NCBI GenBank assembly: GCA_947044405.1
Contig: CAMRHE010000011.1
Span: 6,244,501 to 6,308,500 of the forward strand
Length of the DNA stretch: 64,000 bases
DNA from: Leptodactylus fallax
Lineage: Eukaryota; Chordata; Amphibia; Anura; Leptodactylidae
Direction: 5' to 3'
Shown here: in pieces, positions 56,730 through 64,000 of the stretch
Layout of the letters: the number at the start of each line of letters is the position of its first letter
Numbering within the stretch: the first letter of the stretch is position 1
The notes under the pieces: generated by a model
The model's database searches: none
The model's input: the letters and a program-made list of their open reading frames with translations, nothing else
What the model was told of the DNA's origin: nothing
Made by a program: the position numbers and the translations under genes

Positions 56730-57850
56730 AGGCAGCCAAGGCCAGGGCCAGTACCCCTCAGAATCATGCACAGAGGGCCACGTGAATAAGATACAGATTA
56801 TTAATCTAAGTGTAGATGTGGCCGCATACAAGGAAGATCACAGGGAGGAGAAAGAGACAGCTTCTCTGTCTTTTGTGCCTTTTCATTTGAGTATGTAGAG
56901 TTGTTGTTCCTACATTTGTTTCTGCACGGCCATGACTAAGTTTCTGCTTTCAGATGTTGCACATCACCATAGATTTATCAATTGGCAATGTACAATTTAA
57001 TTCCCACACAGGAGATGACAACATGTAGTTGCCACCGCCAGCAGCAAGGGAAACAAGTTTGCCACTACCACCACCAGTGGCACCATCCTCACCCTGAGAG
57101 GTTCTTTTAGGCTTGCTCCGGGCAGGCTTTTTGGATGTTGGACATACGCAATGGCTGGAATCATTTCTATAACTACTTCCACCGCCCACTTCATCTGATG
57201 TCACCTTGTCACCCTGACCCAGTTGCGAGGTCCTATCAGAAAGAGAATCATCGGCAATGCCATCATAATCCTCTTGTCTGCTTTTCTCTAACACAATCAT
57301 TGCCATGCACCTTACCTACCAGGATGACTACCGGTAATAGTAGTACCACACCCCCTGCCACTACTACCTCCACCAATTTTCATCATGTCTTCCTCCTCTG
57401 CTTGCACACAATCCTGACTGTTCTCATCCAGCTCATCAAAAAGAGGAGGAAGACTGCTCTGACTAGGGGAAAAAGATTGTTCAACCGGTGCCACATCACT
57501 ATCAGAGATCTTTGTCTGTGAAGAATATGAAGGAGACATGTTGACACTCCAGGAAGGCCCTGCAGTAAATAAAATTTTTTTAAGGAACTCACAGAAGCTT
57601 GACTCAAGATCACATCACTCATGGATGCAATATCCTCCTGTGACTGAGATGAGCCAGCTAAATAATCAAAATCTTCATCAACATTCTTAGGAAGAACAAT
57701 CCTGGTGCCACCAAAATCAGAAGCAGTGTTCCTCTGGCCACCCACATTCTTATTGTTAGTACTTGCACAAGTATTTGCTCCTCAAACAACTTTTGTCTGT
57801 TGCCTGCCTTTTTTTTTTCCACTAATTTTTTAATGCACACAAACTGTGCT
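56730..57850 (-). pseudogene. Unrecognised Ser/Asp-rich remnant frames, possibly hAT-derived
   Basis: Three minus-strand frames (57745-57383, 57539-57312, 57306-56950) encode Ser-, Asp- and Gly-rich sequence (DEDFDYLAGSSQSQEDIASM; TSKKPARSKPKRTSQGEDG) without catalytic motifs. The style resembles the acidic leader of the hAT frame near 48 kb. The edge 56732-56800 is an inverse copy of 53400-53480. Assignment is a guess. Confidence 0.3.
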
Positions 57851-58497
57851 TAATGATTAACCATAAAAACTGCTGAAACAGAGATTCTGTTTTTTTACAT
57901 TTGCAAAGGATGCACCAGTACCACCACTACTACTGTACTAGTGTGTGATGACTATCTAGTACTATATATGCATATTAGCGTATACAGAGAAATGCTTAAA
58001 ATATGTCCAGACCAAAATTTTGTCCAGAGCAGAAAAAGAAAACTCATGAAATTCCTGAATGTTTTTTTTTTTTAAGATTAGTTCAGGCTACACTTTATAT
58101 TGTGTGAACAACAACAAGAAAACTTTTATATATAACAGACTTATTAACATATGTATTTAATGAAAAAATGTTAACTCTTGCCTAAACAAGTTCTTAATAA
58201 AATATTTTTTACTAACAAGATTGTCTAACAGAAGTGTATAATTGCTTGATTGGACTTCCTTAATTTTCTGAGTTGTGCCTATAGCCTAGGTATGATGCAG
58301 TGAGATGGAACACAGATCTGTTTGCATGTTAACCATTACACGAACTAAAAGATAATTATAAGCATCTAAGCTATTTATACACCACTAGCAGCAGGACCTG
58401 GTTTCGCATGGGTTTATTTCATTTTTTGTTTGTGTAGTGACCCTATAAGAATTGGCCAGTTTTGAACTTGATATCCAGTATGGCAGTCCAGTATAGG
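57851..58497. other. AT-rich spacer
   Basis: No recognisable gene, RNA or repeat end up to the Tc1 element that follows. Confidence 0.4.
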
Positions 58498-60130
58498 TAC
58501 AGTGCCTTGCGAAAGTATTTGGCCCCCTTGAACTTTTCATCCTTTTGCCACATTTCAGGCTTCAAACATAAAGATATAAAATGTAAATTTTTTGGTGAAG
58601 AATCAACAACAAGTGGGACACAATTGTGAAGTGGAATGAAATTTATTGGTTATTTTAAACTTTTGTAAAAAATAAAAAACTGAAAAGTGGGGCGTGCAAT
58701 ATTATTTGGCCCCTTTACTTTCAGTGCAATAAACTCACTCCAGAAGTTCAGTGAGGATCTCTGAATGATCCAATGTTGTCCTAAATGACTGATGATGATA
58801 AATATAATCCACCTGTGTGTAATCAAGTCTCCGTATAAATGCACCTGCTCTGTGATAGTCTCAGGGTTCTGTTTAAAACAGAGAGCATCATGAAGACCAA
58901 GGAACACATCAGGCAGGTCCGTGATACTGTTGTGGAGAAATTTAAAGCCGGATTTGGATATAAAAAGATTTCCCAAACTTTAAACATCCCAAGGAGCACT
59001 GTGCAAGCGATCATATTGAAATGGAAGGAGTATCAGACCAGTGCAAATCTACCAAGGCCCGGCCGTCCCTCTAAACTTTCATCTCAAACAAGAAGAAGAC
59101 TGATCAGAGATGCAGCCAAGAGGCCCATGACCACTCTGGATGAACTGCAGAGATCTACAGCTGAGGTGGGAGAGTCTGTCCATAGGACAACAATCAGTCA
59201 TACACTGCACAAATCTGGCCTTTATGGAAGAGTGGCAAGAAGAAAGCCATTTCTCAAAGTTATCCATAAAAAGTCTCATTTAAAGTTTGCCACAAGCCAC
59301 CTGGGAGACACAGCAAACATGTGGAAGAAGGTACTCTGGTCAGATGAAACCAAAAATCGAACTTTTTGGCCACAATGCAAAACGATATGTTTGGCGTAAA
59401 AGCATCACAACTCATCACCCTGAACACACCATCCCCACTGTCAAACATGGTGGTGGCAGCATCATGGTTTGGGCCTGCTTTTCTTCAGCAGGGACAGGGA
59501 AGACGGATAAAATTGATGGGAAGATGTATGGAGCCAAATACAGGACCATTCTGGAAGAAAACCTGTTGGAGTCTGCAAAAGACCTGAGACTGGGACGGAT
59601 ATTTATCTTCCAACAAGACAATGATCCCAAACAAAGCAAAATCTACAATGGAATGGTTCACAAATAAACGTATCCAGGTGTTAGAATGGCCAAGTCAAAG
59701 TCCAGACCTGAATCCAATCGAGAATCTGTGGAAAGAGCTGAAAACTGCTGTTCACAAACGCTCTCCATCCAACCTCACTGAGCTCGAGCTGTTTTCCAAG
59801 GAAGAATGGGCAAGAATTTCAGTCTCTCGATGTGCAAAACTGATAGAGACACACCACAAGCTTCTTGCAGCTGTAATCGCAGCAAAAGGTGGTGCTACAA
59901 AGTATAAACTTAAGGGGGCCAAATAATTTGGCACTCCCCACTTTTCAGTTTTTTATTTTTTACAAAAGTTTAAAATATCCAATAAATTTCGTTCCACTTC
60001 ACAGTTGTGTCCCACTTGTTGTTGATTCTTCACCAAAAAATTTTAATTTTATATCCTTATGTTTGAAGCCTGAAATGTGGCAAAAGGTTGAAAAGTTCAA
60101 GGGGGCCGAATACTTTTGCAAGGCACTGTA
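58498..60130 (+). mobile_element. Tc1/mariner element, full length, lightly damaged
   Basis: Starts TACAGTGCCTTGCGAAAGTA and ends AAGGCACTGTA. Inverted repeats extend about 225 bp (to AAAACTGAAAAGTGGGG and its inverse). 1633 bp with TA ends. Confidence 0.95.
58890..59926 (+). pseudogene. Tc1 transposase (DD34E) with two frameshifts
   Basis: The ATG at 58890 (after GAGAGCATC) is the natural start: MKTKEHIRQVRDTVVEKFKA, helix-turn-helix ISQTLNIPRSTVQAIILKWK, GRP box RPGRPSKLS, second DNA-binding part to about 59240, and the first catalytic Asp in VLWSDETK. An extra A in the run at 59350-59354 shifts the frame; it continues in the frame to 59667 (IELFGHNAKRYVWRKS, HGGGSIMVWACFSSAG, second Asp in FQQDNDPK). 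A second shift of two bases near 59630 moves it to the frame ending 59926, with the catalytic Glu in [14 protein letters not shown]. All catalytic residues are intact and I see no nonsense codon besides those due to the shifts. About 345 residues, the usual Tc1 length. Confidence 0.92.
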
Positions 60131-60191
60131 GCTCAGCATTGAGACTACCACCAATCCTGGTCAAGTACCAAACTAGTATCCATATGGATAT

Positions 60192-60213
60192 ACAGTGGGT
60201 ACGGAAAGGGTAT
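60192..60213. repeat. Orphan Tc1 terminal fragment
   Basis: TACAGTGGGTACGGAAAGGG matches the left end of the outer element at 1489, with nothing of the element following. Confidence 0.5.
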
Positions 60214-60469
60214 GATGTTATATACATTATAGATTATATCATGGGAGAAGCATTTAGATAGCATCAGTTATCAGTAAGCAACATAGACATCATAGAACTA
60301 AAATGAACACTTGGAGCAATGGATAGAACATCCAGACTGATGGGTGGTAACTGAAAGAAGAAAAAAAAAAAAAAAAGAAGGAGGGATTGGGGAGGAAATT
60401 CCAGGCTCCCAGGCCTATCTTTCATTAACTTCTATTGCAGGCTACTCTATGTAGCCAGCAATAGATGGT

Positions 60470-61275
60470 TCAAGACCCCTAGGGGATCTAATAAATGCAA
60501 AAAAATAAAAAATATTAAAAGTTCAATCACCCCCCTTTCCCTAGAGTTAAATAAATAAAAGTAGTTAAATATTGTGAAACACATACACATTAGGTGTCCC
60601 TGTGTCTGAAAACGTATACAAATCTGTAAAAATATTTTTCCCATATGGGAAACGCTGTAGCAGGAAAAAAAAAAAAAAAAAAAAAAAATCAAAAGCGCCA
60701 AACCGCTGTCTTTTCATAGTTTTGCCTCTGAAAAAATTTGAATAAAAAGTGATCAAAGCAATAGTAATTCCCCAAAATGGTATAACTAAAAAGTACACCT
60801 GGACCCGCAAAAAAAGACACCCTATGCATCCCCATACACAGAAGTATAAAAAAAAAGTTACAGGTGTCAGAATATGGCGACTTTTAATAAAAATATATTT
60901 TTGCACAGTTTTGGATTTTTGTTAAGGGGTTAAAATGTAAATAAAACCATATAAATTTGTTATCCCCGGAATCATACCGAAACATAGAATACAGATAACA
61001 TGTCATTTTGGCTGTAGGGCGAACACTGTAAAAATGAAGCACGTAAGAAAGTCGCACAAATGCACTTTTTCTTGAAATCCACCCCATTCTGAATTTTTTA
61101 CCAGCTTCCTGATGCATTGTACAGAATAATACATGGTATAATAATGAAAAAAAATATGTCCCGCAAACATTAAGACCTTATATGGCTCGGAGAACGGAAA
61201 AATAAAAAAGTTATTGGGTTTGGAAGTGGGGGAATCAAAAATGAAAAATGAAAAATGTCACTGGCGGGAAGGGGT
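60470..61275. repeat. Dispersed frog-type repeat
   Basis: Blocks include CACCCTATGCATCCCCATAC, GTTAAGGGGTTAAAATG, TATGGCTCGGAGAACGG and the end GGCGGGAAGGGGTTAA. The left half is inverse to 29140-29460, and the right half matches 31400-31600 and 63590-63795. Confidence 0.65.
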
Positions 61276-61299
61276 TAAAAAAAGAAAACTCAAGAAACA

Positions 61300-62051
<752 letters not shown>

Positions 62052-62091
<40 letters not shown>
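62052..62091. repeat. (TA)n microsatellite
   Basis: About 19 TA units directly after the Tc1 end, consistent with insertion at a TA. Confidence 0.95.
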
Positions 62092-62094
<3 letters not shown>

Positions 62095-62154
62095 GTGTAT
62101 GTTAGTATATCGATCTAATCTGATACAGCATTATGCACAGGAAACTCTATAAAG

Positions 62155-62345
62155 GAGATTGTATGCTCTCCCCGTGTTTGCGTGTCCTCCGGGTAGTCTG
62201 GTTTCCTCCCACACTCCAAAGACTGATAGGGAATGTTGATTGTGGCCCATAAAAAGGACATTGATTGACAGTGTCTGTAGAATGCTGTGGAATATGATGT
62301 TGCTATATAAGTAAGCAAAAATAATTTTAAAAAATAATAAAAATA
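62155..62345. repeat. LINE/SINE 3' tail
   Basis: GTCCTCCGGGTAGTCTGG, CTCCCACACTCCAAAGACTG and ATGTTGCTATATAAGTAAG form the common 3' end of an L2/CR1-type retroposon, followed by an AATAATAAAAATAAAA tail. Similar sequence in inverse orientation is at about 50200-50235. Confidence 0.65.
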
Positions 62346-62802
62346 AAACAAAGGAACACTAGGCTTCTGCAGTCTCCATACTACAAAGTTGTGGGATGTG
62401 TGCCACTGTATGGTGCTCCATACTACACAGTATAATGGAATTACTCCCTTTAGAGGTAATGCTTCTAGAGGACAGTTACTTCATAATATGGCACTTGTTG
62501 GAATATGCTACAATGTTTTCTGTCAGATTCATAGGTACATAGGTACAAATGGGCTCCACCAAGTTTATGGGTGCTATATTACAACCTTGACCTGTACACT
62601 TTGGAGCATTACCTTTTATATTCCAGTCATCAAAGCAACTGCCTGTAGCTAGATTGCAAAATGTTGATTTGGATCTTGCACTAAAATGTAGTAGAGCTGA
62701 ATTTGTTATTTGACTTTGGCATAGACTATCTGACCTATTACTACCTCCACCAACTCCAGTTCTTAGCATCTGATTCTAGCACAGTTGACATTTTTTTTTC
62801 TC

Positions 62803-63002
62803 TAGTTAATTTTGGTGCCTGATATGCTTTTTAAGCTCTGTAATGTCACAAGGGCAGTGTCAGGCAGGGGGGATGACTCAGAGCTCCAAATCAGAGGTGA
62901 ATAGAGTAAGAGCACAGAAACACACTCCTTGTCTGCTTCTGCTTGGCACCACCCACCTGACATCACAGAGCCTAAATAGCATATCAGGCATCAAAACTAG
63001 CA
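62803..63002. mobile_element. ~200-bp MITE
   Basis: Left TTTTGGTGCCTGATATGC and right GCATATCAGGCATCAAAA are inverted, and similarity continues to GCTCTGTAATGTCA / TGACATCACAGAGC. CTAG occurs on both outer edges. Confidence 0.7.
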
Positions 63003-63189
63003 GCACTTATTGCTCAGGAATGGTGGGGGCTAGAGAAAAAAAAAAAAAAAAAAAGTACAAATGTGCTGGAATCAGTGGAGCAGCTCCTATTAAATGAGGC
63101 AAAGAGCTGGACTTGGTGGAGGTGGTGAAAGGTTTTCTGGTCTATGACGAGTCTCAATATTAAATGAGCGAAAGTTAGATTGCAGGTTC

Positions 63190-63800
63190 AAGCCCCCCTT
63201 GGGGGAGGGGGGCATAATAAAATAGCAAAAGAAAAACGTTTAAAAATATAAAAAAAAAACCTAAAAAATGAAATCACCCCCTTCCCCTTGATTTGAAATA
63301 AAGATAAACAAAAACAAATTATACATCCCTGCATCCAAAAAGCCAAGTCTATGAACATTTAAAAATATTTTTGCCATATGGGACACCCCACAGTGGTAAA
63401 AAAATCAAAAGAGCCAAACTGCCATATTTTTGCCATTTTTAAGGGGTTAAAACATAAATAAAACTATATAAATTTGGTGCTCCCAGAATCTTACCGACTC
63501 ATAGAATACAGATGACATGTAATTTTGGCTGCATAGTGAACGCCGTAAAAACAAAGCCCGTAAAAGTCACACAAGTGCAGTTTTTCTCCAGTTGTACCCC
63601 ATTCTGAATTAATTTACAGTTTCCCAGTACATCATATGGAATATTAAATGGTATCATTACAAAGTACAATTTGTCCCGCAAAAATTAAGCCCTCATATGG
63701 CTCTGTGAACAGAAAAATAACAAAGTTATGGGGTTTAGAAGATGGGGAGTCAAAAAGGAAAATCGAAAAATGCCTGAAGTGGGAAGGGGTTAATACCAAA
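63190..63800. repeat. Dispersed frog-type repeat
   Basis: Contains CATATGGGACACCCC, TTAAGGGGTTAAAACAT, CCCTCATATGGCTCTGTGAA and the end GTGGGAAGGGGTTAA. Provides the intact empty-site sequence for the MITE at 25217. Confidence 0.65.
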
Positions 63801-64000
63801 AATGCCAAATGTAATATTAAAGTGATTTCTTCCAAAATACAAATTGAAACTCTGCTAGATCTTTATAATGCAGAATTTGAAATATTGATACAAATACAAT
63901 CTGTGTTAATATACATTAATAGGACTTATGGATTTTGATAAAAAAGGGGAAATTGGGAACCCTCTGTACTTTGTCTGCAGGACTTTATTGCATGAAAAAA

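Overview
The window is vertebrate nuclear DNA, most likely from an anuran amphibian (frog or toad). It contains one recognisable host gene: the last three coding exons of a type II classical cadherin, best matched to cadherin-10 (cdh10), on the + strand at 673-781, 11378-11629 and 20803-21293. Splice signals are canonical GT-AG, the codon phases join correctly, and together the exons encode the C-terminal 283 residues: part of ectodomain EC5, the transmembrane helix and the complete cytoplasmic tail. The 3' UTR with several AATAAA signals follows to about 21.98 kb. I see no other host gene. The anuran assignment is inference, from the mix of Tc1-like, hAT, piggyBac and PIF/Harbinger elements and frog-type dispersed repeats.

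Almost everything else is transposable-element debris. Introns of the cadherin hold: nested Tc1 copies in a scrambled, G-homopolymer-rich stretch (1.5-5 kb); a cluster of TTAA-flanked piggyBac-type MITEs (5.9-6.5 kb); a 30-bp minisatellite (7.2-7.5 kb); a hairpin-bearing dispersed repeat (8.7-10.6 kb); PiggyBac- and Harbinger-type MITEs (13-14.2 kb); and Tc1 copies at 15.4-16.7 and 18.5-20.1 kb separated by a hAT MITE with a perfect 8-bp target duplication (17.3-18.3 kb).

Downstream of the gene, 21.9-25 kb carries MITEs. From 25.9 to 31.1 kb there are three nearly full-length Tc1/mariner elements end to end; two have the DD38E-type spacing. The stretch 31.6-34.6 kb looks non-repetitive. Then come a Tc1/LINE chimera (34.6-35.5 kb), a tandem duplication with a MITE in only one copy (35.6-36.7 kb), a decayed but broadly complete piggyBac transposase (36.8-38.5 kb), a CR1-like reverse transcriptase (39.8-40.5 kb) and a large minisatellite (41.1-42.0 kb).

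From 43.373 to 49.886 kb there is a hAT element with terminal repeats and a 7/8 target duplication, into which a Tc1 derivative, a minisatellite repeat and a LINE have inserted. A second hAT remnant (50.2-53.4 kb) is followed by an inverted duplication (53.5-55.4 kb) whose one arm carries a Harbinger MITE and whose other arm preserves the empty site. A minisatellite with orientation switches (55.6-56.3 kb), a Tc1 with only two frameshifts (58.5-60.1 kb), another Tc1 remnant (61.3-62.05 kb) and dispersed repeats fill the right end.

All transposase genes seen are broken. The least damaged are the DD38E element at 29.5-31.1 kb and the DD34E element at 58.5-60.1 kb. I found no tRNA, rRNA or CRISPR array. 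Family names come from protein motifs and terminal structure read by eye, not from searches.
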